Shown: positions 37,948 to 46,989 of the stretch, in pieces
Layout of the letters: each line of letters opens with the position of its first letter
Position numbering within the stretch: position 1 is the stretch's first letter
Assembly: GCF_026020075.1 (NCBI RefSeq)
Contig: NZ_CP102772.1
Location: 2,790,001 to 2,854,000 of the forward strand
Length of the DNA: 64,000 nt
From: Bosea sp. NBC_00550
GTDB taxonomy: Bacteria > Pseudomonadota > Alphaproteobacteria > Rhizobiales > Beijerinckiaceae
Reading direction: 5' to 3'
Notes under the pieces: model-generated
Database searches by the model: none
Told to the model about the DNA's origin: nothing
Seen by the model: the letters and a program-made list of their open reading frames with translations, nothing else
Made by a program: the position numbers and the translations under genes

Positions 37948-38483
37948 TCGCGGCCTTCCGCCAGCTTGCGCTCGCGCTCGCTTTGACCGGGCTCACCGCC
38001 CTGCTGGCGATCGCGGCCCGCGCGGCCGAGGCAACGCCGGACCGGCCGGTGAAGGACGCCTATGCCATCACCATCAAGACGCTCGCGGCTTCCGGCGAGC
38101 CGCCCTGGCGCCCGCCGCATCGCGACAGACTCCTCAGCAAGAGCCTCGCCGCTCTCTTCGCCCGAGACGATCTCTATCAGGACGAAAGCGGCGAGATGGG
38201 TCAGATCGGCGCCGATCCCTTCATCAATGGCCAGGATGGCGAGGTGAAGAACCTGCATGTCGCCGTCACCGAGAAGCCGGCGAACGGCAAGGCACAGGTC
38301 ACCGCCACCTTCCGCAGCTTCAAGCAGCCGGTCACCGTGCGGTTCCGCATGGTTGAGGAAGACGGCGGGTGGCGCATCGACGACATCGTCAACCGCTTCG
38401 AGGGCAAGGATTATTCGATCCGCGACGAGCTCTCGAAGCCCTATGACTGCGGCTCCTTCATGAACAAGCCCTGCAAGCGCTGA
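37944..38483 (+). CDS. Secreted DUF3828-like protein
   Basis: The 179-residue protein has a signal peptide ([23 protein letters not shown]) and a mature domain with [40 protein letters not shown] and [12 protein letters not shown], which fits the DUF3828/NTF2-like secreted family. The C-terminal part has two Cys ([13 protein letters not shown]) likely to form a disulfide. It starts within the ruvB stop (ATGA) and so is translated with the ruv operon, although nothing suggests a role in recombination. Confidence 0.75.
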   Translation: MIAAFRQLALALALTGLTALLAIAARAAEATPDRPVKDAYAITIKTLAASGEPPWRPPHRDRLLSKSLAALFARDDLYQDESGEMGQIGADPFINGQDGEVKNLHVAVTEKPANGKAQVTATFRSFKQPVTVRFRMVEEDGGWRIDDIVNRFEGKDYSIRDELSKPYDCGSFMNKPCKR

Positions 38484-38531
38484 GCGCTCGCAGGGCCTGA
38501 GGCAGCCGCGCCCCCGGAACGCGCCGATGGA

Positions 38532-39047
38532 TCAGCCGCTACGGCGAGCCATCTTCGCGCGCATCATCGCGGGACGGGCGCCAGCATCCTTGAGGGCGCC
38601 CGACTTGACGGCCTTCGGATTCTCGACCGGCTGCATGCCCTTGCCGGCGGTCCGGCTCCTTGGCCGTTCCACGGCATTCTGACGCTGCTTCAGCGCCAGT
38701 GCCTTGCGCGCGAGGCTGCGCTGGCTGGGCGCCCTTTCCTTCTCGGCGCGGCGCGTGCGCTCGGCGCCGACGCGCTTCAAGGCTGCCGTCAGCGCGTCGG
38801 CCTTGGCCTTGGTGCCGCTGTTGTCGCTGGCCGGCTTCGCACCTTTGGGCTCGGCCTTGCCGCGCATCTCGCGCTTCTGGCGACGCGCGCCGTCGCGCGC
38901 CTTGTCGCGGCGCTCGCGCAACTGGGTGGCGAGCTCGCGCAGGTCGTCCGCCGGCAGCGAGCCGATCGCGCCGCGCTGGGTGCGGGCGACGAGGTCGAGC
39001 TCGGTCTTGTCGAGCAGCCGCGCCGTCGCCTTTGTCGATTGGGCCAT
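38532..39047 (-). CDS. Basic Lys/Arg/Ala-rich hypothetical protein
   Basis: This 171-residue, strongly basic protein begins MAQSTKATARLLDKTELDLV and continues with ELATQLRERRDKARDGARRQKREMRGKA, then a disordered Lys/Arg/Ala tail. The N-terminal half resembles a conserved but uncharacterised Rhizobiales protein, and the composition suggests nucleic-acid binding. Two ATGs in tandem (39050 and 39047) follow GGGAGGA; the second has better spacing. It is antisense between the ruv operon and ybgC. Confidence 0.65.
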   Translation of the reverse strand: MAQSTKATARLLDKTELDLVARTQRGAIGSLPADDLRELATQLRERRDKARDGARRQKREMRGKAEPKGAKPASDNSGTKAKADALTAALKRVGAERTRRAEKERAPSQRSLARKALALKQRQNAVERPRSRTAGKGMQPVENPKAVKSGALKDAGARPAMMRAKMARRSG

Positions 39048-39205
39048 CATGTCCTCCCTTGCAGTTGGCTACGCAACGGCCAACGCCCGTCTTCACGGCT
39101 GGGTTCCGGGTGCGATCGTCGCAGCCTCCCGTCCGGCCAGGCCGTTCCGCTGGCGCGCGCGATGGTCTATGCCGTGGCCGACCGATGGATAACGGCCGGA
39201 GCGAG

Positions 39206-39610
39206 ATGAGCAGGACCCACCGCATCGACATTCGTGTCTACTACGAGGACACGGATTTTTCCGGCGTCGTCTACCACGCCTCCTATCTGCGCTTCATGGA
39301 GCGCGGGCGCACCGAGCTGATCCGCGCGCTCGGCATCGAGCAGCGCGAGCTTTTCGACGGCGAGACCGCGCTCGGCTTCGCGGTGCGCAAGATGACGATC
39401 GATTTCCTCCGCCCTGCCGTGATGGACGATCTGCTGACCGTCGAGACCCGCTCGGTCGAAGCCCGCGGGGCGACCATGGATCTGGAGCAGCGCGTGCTGC
39501 GCGGCGAGGAGGTGTTGATCGCGGCCGCGGTCAAGGTCGCCTGCGTCGGCGCCGGCCGGGCACGGCGTATCCCCGACGAGCTGCGCAAGCGGCTGATGCT
39601 CGACGAATGA
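39206..39610 (+). CDS. ybgC: Tol-Pal-associated acyl-CoA thioesterase YbgC
   Basis: The 134-residue hot-dog-fold thioesterase has the active-site stretch YYEDTDFSGVVYHASYLRFM with the catalytic Asp, and the family-typical ERGRTELIRALG and KMTIDFLRPAVMDDLL segments. YbgC genes nearly always begin the tol-pal cluster; here tolQ follows only after four other genes and about 2.6 kb. I chose the ATG at 39206 after ccGGAGcg; an in-frame ATG at 39185 is an alternative. Confidence 0.93.
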   Translation: MSRTHRIDIRVYYEDTDFSGVVYHASYLRFMERGRTELIRALGIEQRELFDGETALGFAVRKMTIDFLRPAVMDDLLTVETRSVEARGATMDLEQRVLRGEEVLIAAAVKVACVGAGRARRIPDELRKRLMLDE

Positions 39611-39665
39611 CGATATCGCGCATGCCCATCGACGCGCCGGCCGCCCATATGTTAGCGCTCCTTAC

Positions 39666-40322
39666 ATGAGCTGGAAGCGCGACCGACCCGAAACGCCCCG
39701 CGGCTATCACCACGGCAACCTCAAGGAGGAGCTGGTGCGGGCTGCGCTCGGGTTGATCGGCGAGAAGGGGCCGAACGGCTTCACCTTCGCCGAGGCGGCG
39801 CGCTTGGCCGGCGTCAGCCCCGCCGCGCCCTATCGCCATTTCCGGGACCGCGACGAATTACTGGCCGATGTTGCGACTCGCGGGTTCCAGGCGTTCGAGG
39901 CCGCCCTCGCCCGCGCCTGGGACCAGGGCAAGCCCGATCCCGAGACCGCCTTCCACCGGCTGGGCCGCGCCTATCTCGCCTTCGCCCATGACGAGCCGGC
40001 CTATTATTCGGCCATGTTCGAGGCCGGCGTGCCGCTCGATGCCAGCGCGGAGCTGCGCGCGGCGGCCGATCGCGCCTTCGCCGGGCTGCGCCAGGCGGCG
40101 GAGGCCCTGATCGCGCAATTGCCGCAGGGCAAGCGCCCGCCGGCCCTGATGATGGCACTGCATGTCTGGGCGATGTCGCACGGCGTCGCCGCCCTGTTCG
40201 GCCGGGCCGATGGCGGCCGTCGCCCTCTGCCGATGTCGGCGGCCGAGCTGCTCGAGGCCGGCATGCTGATCTATCTCCAGGGCCTCGGCATCGGCCCCAA
40301 GGGCGCGGCGAAGCCCGACTGA
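39666..40322 (+). CDS. TetR/AcrR-family regulator
   Basis: The 218-residue protein has the N-terminal DNA-binding domain (LKEELVRAALGLIGEKGPNG, FTFAEAARLAGVSPAAPYRH, FRDRDELLADVATRGF) and a WHG-type C-terminal ligand domain (AYLAFAHDEPAYYSAMFEAG and LHVWAMSHGVAALFG). The ligand is unknown. Its 3' neighbour, 95 nt downstream, is the DUF2852 gene with a perfect palindrome in its promoter, the most likely operator nearby. Confidence 0.92.
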   Translation: MSWKRDRPETPRGYHHGNLKEELVRAALGLIGEKGPNGFTFAEAARLAGVSPAAPYRHFRDRDELLADVATRGFQAFEAALARAWDQGKPDPETAFHRLGRAYLAFAHDEPAYYSAMFEAGVPLDASAELRAAADRAFAGLRQAAEALIAQLPQGKRPPALMMALHVWAMSHGVAALFGRADGGRRPLPMSAAELLEAGMLIYLQGLGIGPKGAAKPD

Positions 40323-40345
40323 AGCAATTCCGGGCGGCAGGCTTC

Positions 40346-40392
40346 TTGACAATCGGCGCAGCTGGATCCATTTATGTAAATGTGATTTACAT
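40346..40392 (+). promoter_or_regulatory. Promoter with 7-bp palindrome upstream of the DUF2852 gene
   Basis: TTGACA (40346-40351) is a consensus -35. ATGTAAAtgtgaTTTACAT (40374-40392) is a perfect 7-bp inverted repeat over the expected -10/start region, a suitable site for a dimeric repressor such as the TetR protein encoded just upstream. Confidence 0.6.
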
Positions 40393-40417
40393 TCACGATC
40401 ATTAGAGTGAGGGAGCA

Positions 40418-40876
40418 ATGCCGATCGTCGCCAAGCTTGACGAATATGGGAAGGGTGCCTGGATCGCCTTCGCGGTTCTCGGCTTCATCGTGTTCTGGCC
40501 CTTGGGTCTGGCGACCCTGGCCTTTCTGTTCTGGAGTGGACGCATGGGTTGTGGTTACGCAGGAGACCGGTACGAGCACCGGATGAGCCGTCTTCAGGGC
40601 AAGATGGACCGGCTGCGCGAGCGCATGGCCGGCCGCGAAGGCGGCTTCGGAAGCGGCTTCGGCGGCTGGGGCCGCGGCGGCCCCTCCAGCGGCAACCGCG
40701 CCTTCGACGAGTACCGTGCCGAGACGCTGCGCCGCCTCGAAGAGGAACAGCGCGAGTTCCACGACTTCCTGGACCGGCTGCGCATGGCTCGCGACAAGTC
40801 CGAGTTCGACCAGTTCATGGCCGACCGCCGCAATCAGCCGCCGGCGAATCCTCCGGCGCAGCCCGACGCCGCCTGA
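40418..40876 (+). CDS. DUF2852 membrane protein
   Basis: The 152-residue protein has one N-terminal helix (WIAFAVLGFIVFWPLGLATLAFLF), followed by a cytoplasmic region with a Gly-rich linker (GGFGSGFGGWGRGG) and a charged helix (YRAETLRRLEEEQREFHDFL). The F-x-P-L-G-L motif in the helix and the EYRxETLRRLEEEQREFxxFL block define DUF2852, an alphaproteobacterial family of unknown function. A promoter with a palindrome precedes it and a terminator follows. Confidence 0.9.
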   Translation: MPIVAKLDEYGKGAWIAFAVLGFIVFWPLGLATLAFLFWSGRMGCGYAGDRYEHRMSRLQGKMDRLRERMAGREGGFGSGFGGWGRGGPSSGNRAFDEYRAETLRRLEEEQREFHDFLDRLRMARDKSEFDQFMADRRNQPPANPPAQPDAA

Positions 40877-40902
40877 CGCCTGCTACGGCAGATGCAGATG
40901 AG

Positions 40903-40934
40903 AGCCCGCTCCGGTCTGCCGGGGCGGGCTTTTT
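40903..40934 (+). terminator. Rho-independent terminator of the DUF2852 gene
   Basis: A 12-bp stem with one G-T pair (agcccgctccgg / ccggggcgggct) and loop tctg is followed by a T-run. Confidence 0.9.
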
Positions 40935-41022
40935 CGTCGCATGCAGGAGCTTACATCGCATCGCCAACGCGGAACGGGTCTGCCTGCCCGGAGCCCGGGC
41001 AGGCATTGCGCCTCGGCGAATG

Positions 41023-41604
41023 CTATCTGAGCACGATGTAGAATGCCTCGGCGAAGCTGAGATCCACCATGTCGCCCCGGCGGAGCTTCTGCAGATTCGC
41101 CTTCACGTCAGGGTCGGTGACGGTGAGCGAACGCGGGCCGAAGGGGCCGACATAGCTCACGACGCTGTTGGCCGCGTCGAATCGTTCGAACCGCGCCGTC
41201 AGCGTCACCGACCGTGCGACGAATTTTTCTGGCAGGTTCTGGAACGACGGCGCGCTCGCCGCCTCGGTGTAGGTGATCCTGGGCTTCGCACCACGCTTGT
41301 TGCGCCGGACGTCGACGACAACCCCCTCGACCCGGTTGATCTCGACCATGTCTCCCTCGCGGACATTCTCAAGATTGCCGAAGACCGGCGGAACGTCGAC
41401 GAGCCATCGATAGCCGCGCTGCTCGACGACCACCGCGCGGTTGGGCGGATCGACCGACACGACGCGGACGGTAAGGCGCTCGATATCGACCGGGCCCACC
41501 CCCGCGACGATCACTGTTCGGCTGGTAACCTCAGGGGTGGTGGCGCAACCGGCCGCCCCCAATGCGATCGAAATCGCAACAATCAGACCAATATGCTTCG
41601 ACAT
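41023..41604 (-). CDS. Lipoprotein with two tandem small beta domains
   Basis: The 193-residue protein has a lipoprotein signal (IGLIVAISIALGAAGC, lipobox GAAGC). The mature part contains two copies of a similar unit: LTVRVVSVDPPNRAVVVEQR ending VREGDMVEINRVEG, and VTLTARFERFDAANSVVSYV ending LRRGDMVDLSFAEA. Each looks like an OB-like strand set ending in G-D-M-V-(E/D). Similar units occur in alphaproteobacterial proteins of unknown function. I chose the start at 41604 to place the signal peptide. It stands alone, upstream of tolQ on the other strand. Confidence 0.72.
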   Translation of the reverse strand: MSKHIGLIVAISIALGAAGCATTPEVTSRTVIVAGVGPVDIERLTVRVVSVDPPNRAVVVEQRGYRWLVDVPPVFGNLENVREGDMVEINRVEGVVVDVRRNKRGAKPRITYTEAASAPSFQNLPEKFVARSVTLTARFERFDAANSVVSYVGPFGPRSLTVTDPDVKANLQKLRRGDMVDLSFAEAFYIVLR

Positions 41605-41702
41605 GGAAACCTCTCCGCTAAGAAAGCAACTCCGGGTCAATTCTAGCATCTTGTCGCGGATGATAGCCGCAGGAGCAGTAGTAGAGTCTTCCGCCGAGAG
41701 TT

Positions 41703-41951
41703 TCAGCCAAATTCTTGCGGGTGCTTATCCAGATAAATCCCGAGCCCTGAACCGGTAAATTTCGGACCTTCCAGCCCGGCCATTCGAGGCACGAGGCTGG
41801 TCGTGCGCCCCTCCGGCGGATCGAATCCGATCACCGGCTTTTCTCGAAAACCAGCCTTGACGACATCTCTGTCGTTCGTGAACTCGTCCCTCGAATCCAC
41901 GCGGAATACCGGCCAGAACGGCGCCAGATCTGTAAAGCGCTCGTGCGTCAC
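41703..41951 (-). CDS. Possible small hypothetical protein (82 aa)
   Basis: A GTG-started frame encodes a protein without signal or membrane helix, including PVFRVDSRDEFTNDRDVVKA and ending SGLGIYLDKHPQEFG. The local GC content is lower than in neighbouring genes. No family is recognised and no clear ribosome site is seen, so it may be a remnant or not a gene. Confidence 0.3.
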   Translation of the reverse strand: MTHERFTDLAPFWPVFRVDSRDEFTNDRDVVKAGFREKPVIGFDPPEGRTTSLVPRMAGLEGPKFTGSGLGIYLDKHPQEFG

Positions 41952-42256
41952 GCGATCCGAGAGGGGTCGTCGGAGGTTGCCTCTCAGCGCCCTTGAGGCA
42001 TCGCGCCAGCCGTATACCCCACATTAACCTTGCTGGATGCTTAACTCATTGCGGAGCATGTGTTCCGTGGGAAACCCCGTTTCGGCCCATCTTTCGCCGG
42101 ATTCGCGCGCGATTGACGGGGTACGGCATTTCCCCGGATCGCGAAACGGGCGGCGGCGTGGGTCTCCCGCGACGCGAGCGGCGGGGTTTGGATCGGGGCC
42201 ATGGGCCTTGCAGGCTCGGCCGTCGGTCGTACCGCCTGGGTGAGAAGGATGACAGG
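41952..42256. other. Intergenic region upstream of tolQ
   Basis: The segment cacattaaccttgctggatgcttaactcattgcgg (42019-42053) is AT-rich and the likely tolQ promoter zone. I see no convincing gene here; frames across 42040-42330 on both strands are shadows. Confidence 0.4.
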
Positions 42257-42967
42257 ATGAACCCCGCCGACGTTGCGCAGGCCGCGCCGCAGATCGACAT
42301 GTCGTTCTGGACGCTGTTCTGGCATGCTCACATCGTGGTCAAGCTGGTGATGCTGGGCCTGATCGGCGCCTCGATCTGGTGCTGGTCGATCATCATCGAC
42401 AAGACGCTGCTCTATCGGCGCACGCGCAAGGACATGGACGCCTTCGAGGAGGTGTTCTGGTCCGGCCGCTCGCTCGAGGAGCTCTATCGCGATCTCGCCG
42501 GCAAGCCGGTCAACGACATGGCCGCCGTCTTCGTCGCGGCGATGCGGGAGTGGAAGCGCTCCTTCGAGAATGGCGGGCGCTCGGTCGCCAGCCTCTCGCA
42601 GCGCATCGACAAGGTGCTGGACGTCACCATCCAGCGTGAGACCGAACGGCTGGAATCGAAGCTCCTCGTGCTCTCAACCATCGCCTCGGCCGCGCCCTTC
42701 ATCGGCCTCTTCGGCACGGTCTGGGGCATCATGCATTCCTTCACCGCCATCGCGGTCTCCAAGAATTCCTCGCTCGCGGTCGTCGCCCCCGGCATTGCCG
42801 AGGCGCTCTTTGCCACCGCGATCGGCCTGTTCGCCGCGATTCCCGCGCTGATGGCCTACAACAAGCTCCAGGCCGAGGTCGCCAAGGCTCAAGGCCGGCT
42901 CGAGGCCTTCGCCGACGAGTTCTCCGCGATCCTGTCGCGGCAGATCGACGAGCGCATGGCGGCTTGA
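42257..42967 (+). CDS. tolQ: Tol-Pal proton channel subunit TolQ
   Basis: With TolR this inner-membrane protein uses the proton gradient to energise TolA during cell constriction. The 236-residue protein has three membrane segments: VVKLVMLGLIGASIWCWSII, the segment starting VLSTIASAAPFIGLFGTVWG with the conserved TVWGIM, and LAVVAPGIAEALFATAIGLF. I chose the ATG at 42257, giving the standard length; the frame is open upstream but not conserved. It is followed by tolR after 12 nt. Confidence 0.97.
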   Translation: MNPADVAQAAPQIDMSFWTLFWHAHIVVKLVMLGLIGASIWCWSIIIDKTLLYRRTRKDMDAFEEVFWSGRSLEELYRDLAGKPVNDMAAVFVAAMREWKRSFENGGRSVASLSQRIDKVLDVTIQRETERLESKLLVLSTIASAAPFIGLFGTVWGIMHSFTAIAVSKNSSLAVVAPGIAEALFATAIGLFAAIPALMAYNKLQAEVAKAQGRLEAFADEFSAILSRQIDERMAA

Positions 42968-42979
42968 GGGGCTGAAAGC

Positions 42980-43429
42980 ATGGGTATGTCCGCCGCCACA
43001 GGCGCAAAGGGCTCAGGCCGCCGGGGTCGACGCGGGCGCCGCCACGGCGCCATCGCTGAGATCAACATGACGCCGTTCATCGACGTCATGCTGGTGTTGC
43101 TCATCATCTTCATGGTCGCCGCGCCGCTGATCGCGACCGGCGTGCCGCTCGACCTGCCGCAGACCGGCGCCAAGCCGATCAACGTCGACCAGAAGCCGGT
43201 CACCATCGCCATCGACAGCAAGGGCCAGATCTTCCTGCAGGACCAGCCGACGCTGGAGCCGGATCTGGTCGCCAAGCTGCAGGGCCTGGCGAAGCAGGGC
43301 TTCGACGAACGCATCTATGTGCGCGGCGACAAGCTGGTCGACTATGGCCGGGTCGCCTCGGTGATGTCGACCATCACCTCGGCCGGCTTCAAGCGGGTTG
43401 CGCTGGTCACCGAACCGGCGAGCCGCTGA
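42980..43429 (+). CDS. tolR: Tol-Pal proton channel subunit TolR
   Basis: The 149-residue protein has a basic Gly/Arg-rich start, the single membrane helix in EINMTPFIDVMLVLLIIFMV with the proton-carrying Asp of PFIDVMLVL, and a periplasmic domain (VTIAIDSKGQIFLQDQPTLE, RVASVMSTITSAGFKRVALV). It pairs with TolQ as an ExbBD/MotAB-type motor. Confidence 0.97.
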   Translation: MGMSAATGAKGSGRRGRRGRRHGAIAEINMTPFIDVMLVLLIIFMVAAPLIATGVPLDLPQTGAKPINVDQKPVTIAIDSKGQIFLQDQPTLEPDLVAKLQGLAKQGFDERIYVRGDKLVDYGRVASVMSTITSAGFKRVALVTEPASR

Positions 43430-43457
43430 GAGCGAAGAAAGCAAGGGTGTTCAGGGC

Positions 43458-44666
43458 GTGAAGCTTACGACCTCCGAACCTGGCATGCTGGTGTCGGCGC
43501 TCGGCCACGCGACGGTCCTCGTCGCGGGGCTGCTGGCGTTCGCCTCGCCGGCGCCGCTGCCGGAGAACGAGGAGGCGATCGCCGTCGAGATCATCGATCC
43601 CAACGCGCTAAACCAGGTCACGCGCGGCGAGCGCAGCGCCGAGAAGGTGCAGGCCCAGCCGACGCCCCGCGCCGAGCGCCAGTCCGAGACGGTCGAGCGC
43701 AAGGAGGCCGGCGAGGCCAAGACCGACACGCCCGCCCCGCCTTCACGTCCGCCCGAGCTGAAGACCGCCGACGACAACGCTTCCACGCCTCTGCCGCCGA
43801 CCCGCTCAGTCGAACTGCCGAAGCCCGAGGCCAAGCCGCCCGAACCCGCCAAGCAGCCGCCGCAGAAGAGCGAGGCCGCCGCCGCGCGCGAGGCCGAGCA
43901 GAAGCGCGAGGAACTCGCCAAGCTCGCCGAGGAGGCCGAAATCGCCTCCAAGGCGAAGCAGGCCGAGGAAGAGGCGAAGGCCGCCGCCAAGGCCAAGTCG
44001 GAAGCGGAAGCCCAGGCCGCCAAGCGCGCGGCTGACGCAAAGGCCAAGGCCGAGGCGCTCGCCAAGGCCGAAGCCGACAAGGCCGCGAAGGAGAAGGTCG
44101 AAGCCGCCGCCAAGGCGAAGGCAGAGGCCGAGCAGAAGGCGAAGCTCGCCGCCGAGGCCAAGGCCAAGCAGGAGGCGGAAGCCAAGGCGAAGCGCGAAGC
44201 CGAGATCGCCAAGAACTTCAACGCCAGCGATATCGCCAAGCTGCTCCAGTCGAAGGAGAAGGCGCAGTCGTCCGGCTCCTCGGCGCCGCAGGTCAACCGC
44301 ACAGCCTCGCTGGGCACCGAGCGCGGCGCCTCGCAGAAGCTCAGCCCCTCGCTTCGGGCCCAGCTCATCGGCATCATCCAGGACCAGCTCCTGAAGTGCT
44401 GGAACGTGCCGATCGCGCTCGCCAATGCGCATGGCAACGGCAATATCGTGCCCTCGGTCCGGATGAAGCTGAACACCGACGGCTCGCTCGCCGGCCAGCC
44501 GGGCGTCATCAACTCCTCCGCCGACCCGCTTTTCCGCGTCGCCGCCGACTCGGCGCTGACCGCCACCCGCCGCTGCGCGCCATTGCGCATTCCGGCTCAA
44601 TTCGCCTCTTATTATGACGATTGGCGCGATGTCGTCGTCAATTTCGACGCAAGGGACGTCATGTGA
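43458..44666 (+). CDS. tolA: Tol-Pal protein TolA
   Basis: The 402-residue protein has an N-terminal membrane anchor ([20 protein letters not shown]), a Pro/Glu-rich segment, a very long Ala/Lys/Glu helix (about residues 130-260) crossing the periplasm, and a C-terminal domain ([40 protein letters not shown]) that contacts Pal/TolB. The start is GTG at 43458 by spacing to tolR; ATG at 43485 is an alternative that shortens the cytoplasmic tail. The stop overlaps the tolB start by 4 nt. Confidence 0.93.
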   Translation: MKLTTSEPGMLVSALGHATVLVAGLLAFASPAPLPENEEAIAVEIIDPNALNQVTRGERSAEKVQAQPTPRAERQSETVERKEAGEAKTDTPAPPSRPPELKTADDNASTPLPPTRSVELPKPEAKPPEPAKQPPQKSEAAAAREAEQKREELAKLAEEAEIASKAKQAEEEAKAAAKAKSEAEAQAAKRAADAKAKAEALAKAEADKAAKEKVEAAAKAKAEAEQKAKLAAEAKAKQEAEAKAKREAEIAKNFNASDIAKLLQSKEKAQSSGSSAPQVNRTASLGTERGASQKLSPSLRAQLIGIIQDQLLKCWNVPIALANAHGNGNIVPSVRMKLNTDGSLAGQPGVINSSADPLFRVAADSALTATRRCAPLRIPAQFASYYDDWRDVVVNFDARDVM

Positions 44667-46009
44667 CCCCGATGATCGACCGTACCCCCCTCCCCTTCCT
44701 CACCGCCGCTCCGACCCGCCGCCGCCTTCTGGCGACGGCCGGTGCCGCGCTGCTGGTGCCCACGGCTGCCCGCGCCGAACTCGTCATTGACCTGCGCGGC
44801 GGCGCGTTCCAGCCGATGCCGATCGCCATCGCCGACTTCGCCGGCGAAGGCGGCGTCCTCGTCTCCGGCGTCATCACCAACAACCTGAAGCGCTGCGGCT
44901 ACTTCACGCCGATCGACAAGAGCCGCTTCCCGGAGGCGAACCCGCCCTTCGACGCGGCGCCCCGCTTCGACGCCTGGAAGGCCAGCGGCGTGCAGGCGCT
45001 GGTGACCGGCCGAGTCGCGCGCGAGGCCGGCCGCATCCGCGCCGAGTTCCGGCTCTGGGACGTCGCGACCGGCACGCAGACCGACGGCCAGCAATATTTC
45101 ACCGACCCGAGCAATGCCCGCCGCGTCGGCCACATCATCTCGGACGCCATCTTCAGCAAGGTCACCGGGCTCGGCGGCTTCTTCGACACCCGCGTCGTCT
45201 TCGTCGACGAATCCGGTCCGAAGGAAAACCGCCGCAAGCGCCTCGCCATCATGGACCAGGACGGCGCCAATGTGCGCTTTCTCACCAATGGCGACACCTC
45301 TGTGGTGACGCCGCGCTACTCGCCGGTCTCGCAGGACGTCACCTTCATGACCCAGCGCCAGGGCGAGCAGCCGCGCGTGCAGGTGCTCAACATCGAGACC
45401 GGCCAGCGCCAGGTCGTCGGCAACTTCCCCGACATGAGCTCGAGCCCGCGCTTCGCGCCCAACGGCCAGCGCGTCGTTCTCTCGCTGCAGCAGGGCGGCA
45501 ACGCCAATCTCTATGCCATCGACATCGGCTCGCGTTCGACGACGCGGCTGACCTCGACGGCGGCGATCGACACCTCGCCCTCCTATGCGCCCGACGGCTC
45601 GAAGATCGTCTTCGAGAGCGACCGCGGCGGCCAGCAGCAGCTTTATGTGATGTCGTCCGCCGGCGGCGACGGCCAGCGCATCTCCTTCGGCCAGGGCCGC
45701 TACTCGCAGCCCTCCTGGTCGCCGCGCGGCGACCTGATCGCCTTCACCCGCCAGGGCGGCGGCGGCTTCGCCATCGGCGTGATGCGCCCCGACGGCTCGG
45801 GCGAGCGCATCCTGACCGAGGGCTTCCACAACGAGGCGCCGAACTGGGCCCCGAACGGCCAGTACCTGATGTTCTTCCGCGATCCCGGCGGCCAGTCCGG
45901 CGGCAAATTGTACATGGTGGACATCACCGGCCGCGTCGAAGTGCCGGTGCCGACCCCGGCCTTCGCCTCCGACCCGACCTGGTCGCCCCTGCTGACCGCG
46001 GCGCGCTGA
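44663..46009 (+). CDS. tolB: Tol-Pal periplasmic beta-propeller protein TolB
   Basis: The 448-residue protein has a signal with a twin-arginine-like start ([21 protein letters not shown]), an N-terminal domain ([20 protein letters not shown]), and a six-bladed propeller with repeated DG/SP motifs ([40 protein letters not shown]). It binds Pal. The GTG at 44663 overlaps the tolA stop; ATG at 44672 is possible. Unlike the usual order, pal does not follow directly; a terminator-like hairpin and an antisense aldolase gene intervene. Confidence 0.96.
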   Translation: MTPMIDRTPLPFLTAAPTRRRLLATAGAALLVPTAARAELVIDLRGGAFQPMPIAIADFAGEGGVLVSGVITNNLKRCGYFTPIDKSRFPEANPPFDAAPRFDAWKASGVQALVTGRVAREAGRIRAEFRLWDVATGTQTDGQQYFTDPSNARRVGHIISDAIFSKVTGLGGFFDTRVVFVDESGPKENRRKRLAIMDQDGANVRFLTNGDTSVVTPRYSPVSQDVTFMTQRQGEQPRVQVLNIETGQRQVVGNFPDMSSSPRFAPNGQRVVLSLQQGGNANLYAIDIGSRSTTRLTSTAAIDTSPSYAPDGSKIVFESDRGGQQQLYVMSSAGGDGQRISFGQGRYSQPSWSPRGDLIAFTRQGGGGFAIGVMRPDGSGERILTEGFHNEAPNWAPNGQYLMFFRDPGGQSGGKLYMVDITGRVEVPVPTPAFASDPTWSPLLTAAR

Positions 46010-46037
46010 GGCGAACTGGTTTTCCTCGGAAACACGC

Positions 46038-46135
46038 CGTCATCCCGGGCTTGACCCGGGATCCATGCCGGAGCGCTGCCGATCAAGGTTCAGGCATGGA
46101 TCTCGGATCCACGCTTCGCTCCGGCCGGCATGACC
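46038..46135. repeat. Palindromic intergenic repeat (cgtcatcccggg type)
   Basis: It begins cgtcatcccgggcttgaccc and ends cgctccggccggcatgaccc; arms gatccatgcc and ggcatggatc pair. It belongs to the family of 10858-10966 and follows tolB. Confidence 0.85.
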
Positions 46136-46137
46136 CA

Positions 46138-46168
46138 AAAAGCCGCCCGATGATCTCGGGCGGCTTTT
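46138..46168. terminator. Bidirectional terminator between tolB and the aldolase gene
   Basis: A perfect 13-bp stem (aaaagccgcccga / tcgggcggctttt) with a 5-nt loop; runs of A and T on the two sides let it end transcription from both convergent genes. Confidence 0.92.
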
Positions 46169-46188
46169 GCTTTTGCGATGCTGCCGGC

Positions 46189-46989
46189 TCAATCGCGATA
46201 GGCCGGCTCCTCGGCGTCGAGCTGCCGGCGGATCGAGGCCAGATGCAGGCGCGCCGATTCCGGGTCACCCTCGCGCATCTGCCGATAGGCCGCCTCGGCG
46301 ATCTCCGGCTTGACCGGCAGCACCTGGCGCCCCGTCGAGAGCGCGAGAGCCTGAACTTCGCAGGCGCGCTCCAGATAATAGAGATCGTCCCAGGCCTCGG
46401 CGATGCTCGGCCCGAGCACCATGACGCCGTGATGCTTCATGAAGACGATATCGGCCCCGCCGACCGCAGCCGCGATGCGGTCCCCCTCGCGCTCGTCGAG
46501 GGCCAGCCCGTTATAGTCCCGGTCCACGGCCGTGCGGCCGTAGAACTTCAGCGCCGTCTGCCCGGCGAAGATCAGCGGATCGCCCTCGGTCATCGAGAGT
46601 GCCGTCGCGTAGGGCATATGGGTGTGGAAGGCGACCTTGGCGCGCGGGATGTTCTTGTGGATCCGGGCATGGATGTAGAAGGCGGTAGCCTCGGGCTCGC
46701 CCTCGCCGGACACGACATTGCCGTGGAAGTCGCAGATCAGCAGCTTCGACGCCGTCAGCTCCCGGAAGGCCCAGCCATAGGGATTGACCATGAACAGGTT
46801 GTCATAGCCCGGCACGAGCGCGGAGAAGTGATTGCAGATCCCCTCCTCGAAGCCATAACGCGCCGCCATCCGGAACGTCGCGGCAAGGTCCCGGCGCACC
46901 TCCCATACCACCTCGGAGTCGAGGTCGGGCTGGTTCGGACCGCGGATGGGCGCCGTGCTCGCAGCGCCGGACTTGAGGGAATGGGCCAT
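46189..46989 (-). CDS. Class II aldolase/adducin family protein
   Basis: The 266-residue protein has the fold's metal-binding histidines in VAFHTHMPYATAL and VFMKHHGVMVLGP, the NHFSALVPG segment, and a Glu-containing EGEPEATAFYIHARI. It belongs to the group related to fuculose-phosphate aldolase and adducin; in Hyphomicrobiales the best-conserved members have no defined substrate. The ATG at 46989 follows cGGAGatcgc. It lies antisense between tolB and pal. Confidence 0.9.
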   Translation of the reverse strand: MAHSLKSGAASTAPIRGPNQPDLDSEVVWEVRRDLAATFRMAARYGFEEGICNHFSALVPGYDNLFMVNPYGWAFRELTASKLLICDFHGNVVSGEGEPEATAFYIHARIHKNIPRAKVAFHTHMPYATALSMTEGDPLIFAGQTALKFYGRTAVDRDYNGLALDEREGDRIAAAVGGADIVFMKHHGVMVLGPSIAEAWDDLYYLERACEVQALALSTGRQVLPVKPEIAEAAYRQMREGDPESARLHLASIRRQLDAEEPAYRD

